Below are positions 52,077 through 60,320 of a DNA stretch of 64,000 nt, one piece after another (within the stretch, counting starts at the first letter, position 1; each line of letters starts with the position of its first letter). Made by a program: the position numbers and the translations under genes. The notes beneath the pieces are model-generated. The model was not told the origin of the DNA. It made no database searches and saw nothing but the letters and a program-made list of their open reading frames with translations. The stretch is from contig CAWFER010000009.1 of NCBI GenBank assembly GCA_963814805.1, positions 40,434 to 104,433 on the forward strand, read 5' to 3'. The stretch comes from AP-15 sp963814805. Its GTDB lineage: Bacteria; Pseudomonadota; Alphaproteobacteria; ATCC43930; CGMCC-115725.

Positions 52077-52900
52077 CGAGCGTAACGGCCGGCGCGCGGA
52101 CGGGCACCTTCATCACCACGAAGGAGCATCGGCGCTTTTCCGAGTTCGCGGACGCCGTGCGCAAGCATCGCTATATCGGCCTGTGCTACGGTCCCGCGGG
52201 CGTCGGCAAGACGCATTCGGCGCGCCGCTATGCCAGGTGGGATGTCGCCGAGCCCTTGCTGGTTACATGGGGCAAGCGCGAGCCGTCGGATGCCAAGGTC
52301 TACGCCGCGCTCGCCCAGCGTCGGACTGTCTTCTACACACCCGTCGTCTGCTGCTCCTTCCGGGAACTACGCGACAACGTCGCGAGGCTCACCACGCGGG
52401 TGGGAGCCTGCATCAGCGAGCATGTTTACGGTCAGGAATTCGTTCGCACGGGCGCCACGATCGATCCTGCCGAGCTCCTCATCGTCGATGAGGTCGAGCG
52501 GCTCTCGACGCCCGGTATCGAGCATCTGCGCAACGTCTTCGACCGGACCGGCATCGGCGTCATCCTGATCGGCATGCCGGGTATCGAAAAGCGCTTGTCG
52601 CGCTATCCTCAGCTCTACAGCCGCGTCGGCTTCGCCCACCATTACCGCCCTCTGCAGGGCGCCGAACTGTCCTTCGTGCTCACCCGCCATTGGCGGCAGC
52701 TCGGTCTCAGCCTCGACGATGCTGACTTTACCGATGCCCAAGCGATTGCCGCGATCGCCCGCATCACCGGCGGCAACTTCCGCCTGCTTCACCGCCTGTT
52801 CGTTCAGATCGGGCGGATCCTCAAGATCAATGGTTTGAGCGTCATCACCGACGATGTTGTCGAAGCCGCCCGAAGCACCCTCGTAATCGGCGCCACATAG
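52073..52900 (+). CDS. tniB: TniB-type transposition ATPase
   Basis: 275-aa AAA+ ATPase that assists target capture by TniA. Walker A GPAGVGKT (residues 40-47), Walker B LLIVDEVERLS, sensor-like GVILIGMPGIEKRLSRYPQL and a C-terminal lid (ITGGNFRLLHRLFVQIGRIL). Length equals the 271-aa ATPase of Tn552 within a few residues. The stop codon is within the right terminal repeat. Confidence 0.92.
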   Translation: MTSVTAGARTGTFITTKEHRRFSEFADAVRKHRYIGLCYGPAGVGKTHSARRYARWDVAEPLLVTWGKREPSDAKVYAALAQRRTVFYTPVVCCSFRELRDNVARLTTRVGACISEHVYGQEFVRTGATIDPAELLIVDEVERLSTPGIEHLRNVFDRTGIGVILIGMPGIEKRLSRYPQLYSRVGFAHHYRPLQGAELSFVLTRHWRQLGLSLDDADFTDAQAIAAIARITGGNFRLLHRLFVQIGRILKINGLSVITDDVVEAARSTLVIGAT

Positions 52901-53054
52901 CGCTCAAGAAACCCCGCCATTTATCTCTGAAGGTCACACGGAAATGATGTCTCACTAAGATGTCTCTTCTGGGTAGACCCTTGCGATACGCGGACCCGCT
53001 CGGTTGCCATCTCAACGTCAAAAGCAGCCTGAACCAGGAGATCCCGACGCCGAG

Positions 53055-53200
53055 ATGAACCCGCTGCGCCGCCGCATGATCGAGGACATGAAAGATCCGC
53101 AACCTGTCGCCTCCGCGGCGCTACGCGGATGGGTTGGAGCCCTGCAGGGAACCCTGCTGCACTGCACAACGTTTTGGGGTTTGAACGTATCTACAACCGT
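53055..53200 (+). pseudogene. integrase N-terminal fragment
   Basis: Reads NPLRRRMIEDM and then, after dropping one base near 53091, KIRNLSPPRR, matching the opening of IS91-associated phage-type integrases (MIEDMxIRNLSP). Nothing follows. A relic within the 390 bp between the transposon and the hydrolase, next to the right half of the split res site. Confidence 0.55.
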
Positions 53201-53287
53201 CGTTCCGCGAAAATAGAAAGCCGACATGTCACGAATCACCCGCATTGGCCCGCTCGCCCAATCGCCCGCCCGAACAGGGTCTCGGCC

Positions 53288-54262
53288 GTGAGGTCAAGTC
53301 GGGTACTCGGCCTCGGAGCCGCTGTGCTGGCGGCCGCCGCGTTGATCAATCGCGCGCTCGCGCGACGGGCCGAGCGCAGGAACCCGCCCGAGGGCAAATT
53401 CATCACGGTCGACGAGGTCCGCCTGCATTACATCGAACGCGGTACCGGGCCGGTCATCGTGCTGCTGCACGGCAACGGGACAATGGCGCGGGATTTCGTG
53501 CTGAGCGGCGTCCTCGACCTCCTGGCCAAAGATCACCGGGTAATCGCCTTCGACCGGCCCGGCTTCGGCTTCAGCGAGCGTCCGCGCGGCCGGATCTGGA
53601 CCGCGGAGGCGCAAGCCGCACTGCTGCATAAGGCGCTCCTCGGGCTCAAGGTGAGGCAGGCCGTCGTCGTCGGCCATTCCTGGGGGACACTCGTGGCCCT
53701 CGCCTTGGCGCTGCGCGAGCCGGCGGAGGTGGCGGGTCTGGTGCTGCTGTCCGGCTATTACTTCCCGAGCGTCCGCGCGGATGTGGCACTGGGATCATGG
53801 CCGGCCGTGCCGGTGCTCGGCGACATCCTGCGGTACACGATTTCGCCCCTGCTCGGCCGGCTGACGGCGCCGATGGTCTACCGTAAGCTGTTCGCGCCCT
53901 CGCCGGTTGCCCGGCGCTTTGCCGGCGAATTCCCGCTCGAACTCGCGGTACGCCCGTCTCAGATCCGCGCCAGCGCCGCGGAGACCGCTCTGATGATCCC
54001 CGGAGCGGCAGGCCTGGCCGGGCACTATCCCGAACTGACGATCCCGGTCGGGATTGTGGCGGGGCTCGGCGACAAGATTGTGGACTGCGACACCCAAGCC
54101 GGGCGGCTGGGTGCGGAACTGCCGCAAAGCACGCTGCGCAAGGTGCCCGACGCCGGGCACATGATCCATCATATCGTCCCCGAGCAGGTTGCCGCTGTCA
54201 TCCTGGACGTGGCCCGGGCAGCCTTCGCGCGCGATCGGGAGGAGGTAACGGCTGACGCGTAG
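53288..54262 (+). CDS. alpha/beta-hydrolase, membrane-anchored
   Basis: 324-aa hydrolase. GTG 53288 starts a short basic segment and a membrane helix (VLGLGAAVLAAAALI); longer in-frame starts run into the fragment upstream. Fold features: VIVLLHGNGTMARDF (oxyanion), AFDRPGFGFSERP, nucleophile GHSWGTLVALAL, acid in AGLGDKIVDC and His in VPDAGHMIHH. Broadly an esterase or epoxide-hydrolase-like enzyme; the substrate cannot be told. Stands alone. Confidence 0.85.
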   Translation: MRSSRVLGLGAAVLAAAALINRALARRAERRNPPEGKFITVDEVRLHYIERGTGPVIVLLHGNGTMARDFVLSGVLDLLAKDHRVIAFDRPGFGFSERPRGRIWTAEAQAALLHKALLGLKVRQAVVVGHSWGTLVALALALREPAEVAGLVLLSGYYFPSVRADVALGSWPAVPVLGDILRYTISPLLGRLTAPMVYRKLFAPSPVARRFAGEFPLELAVRPSQIRASAAETALMIPGAAGLAGHYPELTIPVGIVAGLGDKIVDCDTQAGRLGAELPQSTLRKVPDAGHMIHHIVPEQVAAVILDVARAAFARDREEVTADA

Positions 54263-54346
54263 CCGCCCGCCGGGACAATCCTCTCGGCGCGAAATGCCAT
54301 CCCTCGCAGGTCGCCAGAGCGACGCCGCGACCGAGGGGCGACGCCG

Positions 54347-54745
54347 TCAGGCTTTCCGGAGAATGCGCTCGATATCGTGGACGGCAACCCCGTAGACCTC
54401 GGCGACTTGGGCAGCCGTCATGCCGTATTTTACCCAACTACGGACGCGCGGGAATTGCGACCGAGGAACCTCGCGCTTCGTCTGCGGCTCGGGGATGACC
54501 GGTGCTTTGCCCTCCGTGAGACGGTTCGGCGCCGACGGCGAGATTCCCAGCACACGCGGTTTCCGCGTCGATTGGTCGGCCGGTGGGAAGCCCGAAACCA
54601 ATTGGTCAGTGACTTGACGTTTGGGGGTGAATAGCGCCTCGGCCGTTTGACGCGCTCTGTTTATCCGCTCGCGATCATCGCCACGACGGTGCGGTTGTTG
54701 ACTAAGCAAGATTTGCTCCGAACGGTTGATCCATCCGCAACTCAA
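54347..54745 (-). CDS. hypothetical protein with C-terminal HTH
   Basis: 132-aa protein. INRARQTAEALFTPKRQV, a central STRKPRVLGISPSAP and a C-terminal VKYGMTAAQVAEVYGVAVH then DIERILRKA, a short HTH-like helix pair. Conserved small proteins of this layout are frequent in Bradyrhizobium-like bacteria near mobile elements. Function unknown; possibly a DNA-binding regulator. Confidence 0.7.
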   Translation of the reverse strand: MSCGWINRSEQILLSQQPHRRGDDRERINRARQTAEALFTPKRQVTDQLVSGFPPADQSTRKPRVLGISPSAPNRLTEGKAPVIPEPQTKREVPRSQFPRVRSWVKYGMTAAQVAEVYGVAVHDIERILRKA

Positions 54746-55238
54746 AATAGGATAGTGAACTTTGGCACGCTGGACTTGGGAAGCCCAGAGGGTTCCGCAA
54801 GCTCAGCCTCTGGCCTCAGCCCGTGTCCCTCACCTCAAATGTCCGATAACCGCCGTTCTGGAAAGTCGAGCGGTTGGCGGCGTTCGAGCCGGGCGAAGTT
54901 GGCCTGCCGGCGACAATAAAGGGTTTTTAAAGTGCCAAGAGTTAGAGTAAAGATGGCTGCCTTAGAACCCCAGACGAGAAAGGGAACACACTGTATGGCC
55001 ACGTCAAAACGCGTTGAGCGAGAGGCAGGCAAGCTGTCTCAAGACTGGTAAATCGAAGATAGTCCGCTCGGTTGCCGGCTCTGCGCTGAGGCAAGAGCGC
55101 AAGGCTCCAACGAAAAAGAAGTGAGGTATCGGCGGCCAATCGGTTAACCCCCATTGGCCGACCCTCTGCCGCAGAACGGGCCTTCTGGGAAAGTCCGGCG
55201 ATCGGGCAATTTGGCAGTTCGCCGGGTGGGGATGTCAT
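54746..55238. other. 490 bp without a secure gene
   Basis: A minus-strand frame at 54942-55238 (GVNRLAADTSLLFRWSLALL, LRFTSLETACLPLAQRVLT) is the only candidate, with no clear start or ribosome site. Otherwise AT-richer spacer; nothing else recognised. Confidence 0.4.
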
Positions 55239-55577
55239 TTAACGCTGATAAATCCGGCCGTTCGCACCCTCACCAAACCGAGTGCAAGTGACGAAAAAAT
55301 ACGGGGTGCACATCATGCTGGTGCAGCCCGGTGGACGCTGGCGCTGTTCCATCGCCGCGGTGATTTTCCGAGCCTCGGCAGGACAATCAACATCCTTTGG
55401 CTCGAACAGCAGGGGGCCGACTTGATGATAGCCGGTGCTGTCTAAGCGGTAGATCGCCCGCGCCCATCCACCAGTGGCTTGGTAGGGTTCCGGTGACAGT
55501 GACTGCGCTTGCGCCGCACAGGTGGCGAGCATTATCGAGACGCTTATCGCACGCCGCGCCGAGAGAATGCATGTCAT
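55239..55577 (-). CDS. small secreted hypothetical protein
   Basis: 112 aa from the ATG at 55577. N-terminal signal peptide MTCILSARRAISVSIMLAT ending around AAQAQS. The mature part has four Cys (DVDCPAEARK, PPGCTSMMCTPYFFVTCTRF), suggesting disulfides in the periplasm. Not recognised. Confidence 0.65.
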   Translation of the reverse strand: MTCILSARRAISVSIMLATCAAQAQSLSPEPYQATGGWARAIYRLDSTGYHQVGPLLFEPKDVDCPAEARKITAAMEQRQRPPGCTSMMCTPYFFVTCTRFGEGANGRIYQR

Positions 55578-55590
55578 GGGCGGCCCAGCT

Positions 55591-56181
55591 CTACAACGGC
55601 TCGCCCGAATGAAAATATGGCCACTCATAGAGCGCCATATCTTCTACTTCGTCCTCATCCTTGTCCTCATCCTCGTCCTCGTTTACGGTCTTAGCTTGTC
55701 GTCGTCGCTGGACAACTAACGAAGCGAACGGCCCCCAATCAACAACCCATTCGAGCCTGCTTAGCCGTATCCACTCCGCCTTCGCTTCCCTGTGATGTGC
55801 ATGAAAGGCTTCACGGTCGGCACAGTTCACTCGGCAGAAATGGTCAATCGTGTCCTCGATGGCTCGCTGAGTTAGTTCTCCCGACAATACCATGTTTCCA
55901 GTCGCACCGAAATGTTCAACCGCGTGACAATGCCAACAGCTAAGAACTAGCCCTTTTAAATGGGCGACGGCCGGTAAGCATGTCAGCTCATAATCCCATT
56001 CTTCATGGGCAAAAATTCGCTTGCTCTCTACCTCGATTTTCCCGCATGTTTGACAAGTTAAACCCCGTTCCGCGATGACCTGTTTTCTCAATTTCTGCCA
56101 TTGCGACTTCGGAAGAATTTTGCGGAGATTTTTGCCCCAAAGAGGGCCGGGAACCATCCGGATTGAGAGCTTCGCGGGCAT
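55591..56181 (-). CDS. hypothetical HNH-like protein with acidic tail
   Basis: 196 aa starting at ATG 56181. Cys pairs in GLTCQTCGKIEVESKRIFAH and LVLSCWHCHAVEHFG, with His between, recall a zinc-bound HNH fold. The C-terminus has an Asp/Glu run (EDEDEDKDEDEVED). Follows the broken resolvase by 16 bases on the same strand. Function unknown. Confidence 0.65.
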   Translation of the reverse strand: MPAKLSIRMVPGPLWGKNLRKILPKSQWQKLRKQVIAERGLTCQTCGKIEVESKRIFAHEEWDYELTCLPAVAHLKGLVLSCWHCHAVEHFGATGNMVLSGELTQRAIEDTIDHFCRVNCADREAFHAHHREAKAEWIRLSRLEWVVDWGPFASLVVQRRRQAKTVNEDEDEDKDEDEVEDMALYEWPYFHSGEPL

Positions 56182-56770
56182 GAGCTGTAGAGTCCATTCA
56201 GGCCGGGGAAGTGAGCCGTGAAATCGTGCTCTTGCCGACATGGTAGCTGCGGGCGAGTTCAGAAAGTGTTGCGCCCTCCGCCCGACGCCGTCGCGCCTCG
56301 GCCTTCTGCGCGTCGGTCAATCGCGGCGGGCGGCCCATGTGCTGCCCGCGCTTCTGCGCCCGGCTGCGGCCCTCAGCGGTGCGGGTGCGGATAAGATCGC
56401 GCTCCACGTCGGCGAGGCCGCCTAGGACGAACGGCGATCATCAATCGGCCGGTGCCGGTGTCGGCCCACGGCTCGGCGAGTGATCGGAATTGCGCCTTGG
56501 CGTCCACGATCTGCTTGACGATGGCGAACAGGTCGAAGGTGCTGCGCGCCAACCGGTCAATGCGCGTCACCGTCACCACGTCGCCGGCTGCGAGACCCTT
56601 GAGCATTTTGAGAAGCTCGCGCCGGTCGGCGCGCGCGCCCGTCACCTTCTCGCGGAAAATCTTGGTGCAGCCCGCGCCGCTCAACTGCTCAAGCTGGGCG
56701 TCAAGCGTCTGCCCGTAGGTGCTGACGCGGGCATAGCCGAGACGGCGATTTTGGGGGTGAATTCCGGTCA

Positions 56771-57807
56771 AAGGCTTATGCCGTTATTTCCGGGAGACCA
56801 ACATTTGGTAGGTGAAGGGGGTGTGGCCGGCGGCGATGGCGAGTAGCGAACGGAAGGCGGCGTGCCGGGTTTGGCGGCGGTTGAATCGGAAGACGAATTC
56901 GTCGAGGTAGGATTGGAGATGGCGGCGACGCAGGCCGTGATAGACGCCCAAAGCCCAGACCTTGAGGTTGGAGAAGATGCGGTGCACCCAAGGCAGGACG
57001 ACATGGGCGGCCATCTTGCCGATGACGTGAGGATCGTGGCCGACGCCGGGCGCGCCGGGATAGGCGGACCATCCGTCGGTCCTGGCGGTGGTTCCCGGGG
57101 CGAGGTTGTCGGCGATAAAGGGATGCAGGCTGGCGGCCGAGTAGTCGGGCACCTCGGCGAGCCGGACGCGGCCCGGACCGGCGCCGCCATCCTCGACCTC
57201 GACGGCGCCGACGACCAGCATCTTGCCCTGGTGGCTGCGTCCGCCGCCGCCGGTCACAGGATCGTTCTTGCTGCGGCAGGCGATCTCGGTCTCATCGACC
57301 TCGACCAGACCGGCGAGCGGGCTGCGGTCAGGCGCCACCATGCTGCGGCGCAGCTTGGCGCAGATCAGCCAGGCCGTCTTGTAGGAGCCGAGGGCGAGCT
57401 GACGTTGCAGTTGCCAGGCCGAGATGCCGTTGGAGTGGGTGGCCATCAGATAGGCCGCCCAGAACCAGATGGTCAGCGACAGTTTGGAGTGGTGCATGAT
57501 GGTGCCGGCGGTCACCGAGGTCTGCTTGCCGCAGGCGGCGCATTCCCAGGTCCACGGCTTGGTCTGCAGTTCCCAGGCCTTGGCCTTGCCGCAGGCGCGA
57601 CAGACGAAGCCCTCGGGCCAGCGTGCCGCGAACAGGTATCTGACGCAGGCGGCCTGATCCGGGAAGCGCTGCTGGAACTCCATCAGGGAGCGGGGAAAAT
57701 CGGTCATGCCGGCCTCGCGAGAGCAGATGTTCGATGTTTGTTCCTAACACCGATCCGCCCGCTCCACCACAACTAATTGATCCACCGGACGCAGAGGGAT
57801 AAGCCTT
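56771..57807 (-). mobile_element. IS1595-family element, copy D
   Basis: 1037-bp complete copy in reverse orientation with duplication TCCGGTCA at 56763-56770 and 57808-57815. Inserted at the first codon of a resolvase gene. Confidence 0.95.
56784..57707 (-). CDS. IS1595-family transposase (copy D)
   Basis: 307 aa; combines FRFNRR (as copy B) with VSRK (as copies A and C). Motifs intact. Confidence 0.95.
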   Translation of the reverse strand: MTDFPRSLMEFQQRFPDQAACVRYLFAARWPEGFVCRACGKAKAWELQTKPWTWECAACGKQTSVTAGTIMHHSKLSLTIWFWAAYLMATHSNGISAWQLQRQLALGSYKTAWLICAKLRRSMVAPDRSPLAGLVEVDETEIACRSKNDPVTGGGGRSHQGKMLVVGAVEVEDGGAGPGRVRLAEVPDYSAASLHPFIADNLAPGTTARTDGWSAYPGAPGVGHDPHVIGKMAAHVVLPWVHRIFSNLKVWALGVYHGLRRRHLQSYLDEFVFRFNRRQTRHAAFRSLLAIAAGHTPFTYQMLVSRK

Positions 57808-57949
57808 TCCGGTCATATCTTAAGGAAACCATAACCCATTGATCGGACTGGATCAAGCGAATTTCCCAAAAGTCTTGATTAATGCAGCGCGGGGGCTGGG
57901 CCATTTCGAGACTGACTTGTGCAGTAGCTACTCGCTTATTCTTCAAGGG

Positions 57950-58951
57950 TCATCTTGGTTCGGTCATCTCAGGCTTGGTGGCGGCGATTTCGTCGAGCAG
58001 TCGGTCGAACATTCGCCGGTAGGCGATTTCAGGAAAGGAGTTTGTGACGAATATTGCCCCCATACGCGCAAGGTGCGCCGGGTGGTTTACTGTCTCGAAA
58101 TAAGCGTCCAGCGCTTCTTCCCCAGCGGCCTCGGCTGCCGCCTGCTCGCGGCCGCTTATTGCAAGAGCGGCGGTCTGCCAGCCGCGTGCGGCTTGCCATG
58201 CCGCTTCCGCCGCTGCTTTTGCCGCTGTCGCCGCGTGCCAAGGCTGTCCAGCGTCACGGTCAGGATCAACGAACCGAAAAGCTTTTGCTGCCGCTACAGC
58301 CGCTTTCGCCGCTGCTTTCGCCGCTGCTTTTGCCGCTCCCGCCGAGTACTCCTCCGCGCAAGCGGGGATCTCCCATGGAAGAGAACTTCCTTGCGCCTTC
58401 GCTAACCGATAGCCCGCGTCCGATTCCGCCGCTTCCGCCGCCACTTGAGCGCCCCGTGCTGCCGCCGCTGCGGCACGTCGAAAACCGTAGCTGTTTTCGG
58501 CCAGTCCGGTAATGGCCAGCTCGCACGAGGCTTCGGTCAGGCGCCAATATGGTTTGTTTGTAATAGCGATTTGCCGCGCGGAGGCGAGCGCCTCCTTAAT
58601 GACGAAGACGAGCCAGCGGTCGCGCAGCGTATCGTCAGCCTTGGCCATCATGTCGGCGGCGAGAAGTTTCCCGTACCGCACGGCGATCGGGTAAATATCC
58701 TTTTTCGCGACCCCGTCAAATAGTTCCATCGTGCATTCTGCGAGCCACTGAGGCATCAAAGACGTGGGACAGTCACGAGAACCTTTTATATCCAGATGGA
58801 TAGCTTCGAGCAGGCTGACAGGATCGAGCCATTTTTGCCTAGGGTGGTGCAATTCCGGAGGCTCACATCGGCCCACCAGCCGTTTCCGTTTCTCGGCGAC
58901 ATGCGCGAGAATGTTTGCACCGGCGGCGGCAGCGGTAATTTCTATTGGCAT
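57950..58951 (-). CDS. Ala-rich hypothetical protein
   Basis: 333 aa. The N-terminal ~130 residues are ordinary (AVRYGKLLAADMMAKADDTL, LRDRWLVFVIKEALASARQI). The middle is strongly alanine-rich with AAKAAAKAAAKAAVAAAKAF and repeated A-A-E/K-A units, predicting long helices or a coiled coil. The tail HPAHLARMGAIFVTNSFPEI, then RMFDRLLDEI, is compact. Not recognised; alone on its strand beside IS copy D. Confidence 0.6.
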   Translation of the reverse strand: MPIEITAAAAGANILAHVAEKRKRLVGRCEPPELHHPRQKWLDPVSLLEAIHLDIKGSRDCPTSLMPQWLAECTMELFDGVAKKDIYPIAVRYGKLLAADMMAKADDTLRDRWLVFVIKEALASARQIAITNKPYWRLTEASCELAITGLAENSYGFRRAAAAAARGAQVAAEAAESDAGYRLAKAQGSSLPWEIPACAEEYSAGAAKAAAKAAAKAAVAAAKAFRFVDPDRDAGQPWHAATAAKAAAEAAWQAARGWQTAALAISGREQAAAEAAGEEALDAYFETVNHPAHLARMGAIFVTNSFPEIAYRRMFDRLLDEIAATKPEMTEPR

Positions 58952-59051
58952 TGGGGCTTAGCCTCTTGGAGCGTACAATCAGCGTCCGTGCGCGACCTCA
59001 CAAACCAGGCGGTCTCCATCGTAGAGGCCAAAATCTTTCTAGTGCACTGGT

Positions 59052-59465
59052 TCATTCAGAAGGTACAGGGATGCGGCTGAGTTTGGCGAGGATGGTATCG
59101 GCGGGTTTGGTCCAGATGAAGGGGTTTGAGGATCGATTGTGGACGCGGATGTAGCGGCGGATGGCGTCCTGGAGGTCGGTGACGGATTTGAAGACGCCGC
59201 GTCGGATGCGCCTGCGGGTGATAATGGAGAAGAAGTTTTCGACGGCGTTGAGCCAGGAGGCGGAGGTGGGGGTGAAATGGAACACCCAGCGCGGATGGTC
59301 GGCGAGCCACTGTCTGACCTTGGGGTGCTTGTGCGTAGCGTAATTGTCGGCGATGGCATGGATGATCTTGCCGGCTGGGACGGCGCGTTCGACGGCGTTG
59401 AGGAACCTGATGAATTCCTTGTGAGTGTGGCTCGTCAGCCCGGTTGCCCCCGTTTTGGGATGCAC
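59052..59465 (-). pseudogene. IS630-family transposase C-terminal fragment
   Basis: Contains IIHAIADNYATHKHPKVRQW (second Asp), FHFTPTSASWLNAVENFFSI (Glu) and the family tail RRYIRVHNRSSNPFIWTKPA. The first catalytic Asp and the HTH region are missing. The breakpoint near 59465-59483 shows a short tandem repeat (CCGTTTTGGGATGCAC twice). Confidence 0.85.
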
Positions 59466-59597
59466 TCCGTTTTGGGATGCACCCCTAGTTTGCTTTCCAG
59501 ATTGCGTTACCCGCGATCAGCCGTTCGGGCGTGGCCTATCTCACTCACCAGCGGGGCCGGGGTGGCCGCCCGAACTCGCCCGCTTTGTGCTGCCGCG

Positions 59598-60062
59598 TCA
59601 TCGGATTGCGCCAGCATCGTCCTCCATAACGCGGAGGTATTCGGCCGTCCAATCCGGTGCGAGAAAAATCGCCTGGCCTTGGTGTAGGCCTAGCCGGTGA
59701 TCGCGGCAGACGAGGGTCCACACCCGCCATTCGAGCGCATCCTTGCGCGCGGCGTTCCATTTGCCAAAACGCGGCTCGGGCCACAGGTTCGCGAGGCGCT
59801 GGCGGCCGCCGAGGGAAAGCGGCACCCGATCGTCGAGCTCGTAATGCCGGCGATCACGCCACCGGATTGCGTATTCTCGGAAGACGATCTTCGCCGATCG
59901 CCAATAGACAGCCAGATCGGTCTGATGCAATCGGTGTTGCGCCTCGTACCGCGGCCTGCACACGGTCGCACGCGTATCGCCGGAGACGTAGCCAGGGGTC
60001 AAAGCTGGATCGGGCAGGAAAGGCGCGGAGGCTGCAACGGCTGCTGACGCGCAGAAGAGCAC
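59598..60062 (-). CDS. secreted HNH-like hypothetical protein
   Basis: 154 aa with a probable signal peptide (MLFCASAAVAASAPFLPDP). ELDDRVPLSLGGRQRLANLW followed by PEPRFGKWNAARKD matches the H/D-x-VPLxLGG pattern of HNH-type proteins, with Asp where many have His. Cys at VCRPRYE and VCRDH. Likely a periplasmic nuclease-like protein; function not shown. Confidence 0.65.
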   Translation of the reverse strand: MLFCASAAVAASAPFLPDPALTPGYVSGDTRATVCRPRYEAQHRLHQTDLAVYWRSAKIVFREYAIRWRDRRHYELDDRVPLSLGGRQRLANLWPEPRFGKWNAARKDALEWRVWTLVCRDHRLGLHQGQAIFLAPDWTAEYLRVMEDDAGAIR

Positions 60063-60320
60063 GAGAGCCGCGGCGACAATCGTCGCCTGCGCATGGGCTC
60101 CGGTTGGAGGTTCATTCCCCTCCTCTTTTCGATCTGCGAACGAGCGCGGGTGCGCCCGCCGGGCGAATCGCCAGCGGGAGGCGCGGGCATATCGTCCTCT
60201 GCCGCCGGAAAGGCAATTCTACTGTGAATTGCCGAAGATTGCCGAGGCCTGCGCGTGTCCCGGTCGGCGCGGCACACCAAATTGTTCGGATTCCGGACAA
60301 GCGTTTGGAATAGCGCTGTT

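Larger units (their letters stand above)
49805..52938. mobile_element. Tn552-like transposon (resolvase, transposase, ATPase)
   Basis: 3134-bp element bounded by a perfect 47-bp inverted repeat beginning TGTGACCTTCAGAGATAAAT (49805-49851 and 52892-52938). The direct repeat CGGAAATG flanks it (49797-49804, 52939-52946). It contains a resolvase on the minus strand and, divergently, a TniA-type transposase and TniB-type ATPase; no tniQ. This gene set matches Tn552-type elements. Both outer genes end inside the terminal repeats, at the same GCCACATAG. It lies inside a res-like site. Confidence 0.88.
56198..57816 (-). pseudogene. serine resolvase cut at its start codon by IS1595, plus frameshift
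   Basis: Reads RRLGYARVSTYGQTLDAQLE (Ser nucleophile), TRIDRLARSTFDLFAIV, WADTGTGRLMIAV. An extra base near 56425 moves to VERDLIRTRTAEGRSRAQ and the HTH LSELARSYHVGKSTISRL, ending at 56198. The ATG (57814-57816) is separated by IS copy D: the insertion lies between the A and TG, and removing it restores ATG ACC GGA ATT. Two independent lesions, so inactive. Confidence 0.85.

Noticed and set aside
53129..53287. N-terminal extension of the hydrolase to 53129
   Set aside because: Covers the integrase relic and shows no conserved sequence; the GTG at 53288 directly precedes the membrane helix.
58190..58360. Repetitive DNA that could suggest a CRISPR or satellite array
   Set aside because: Short imperfect GC-rich codon repeats within an Ala-rich reading frame; no regular repeat-spacer pattern.
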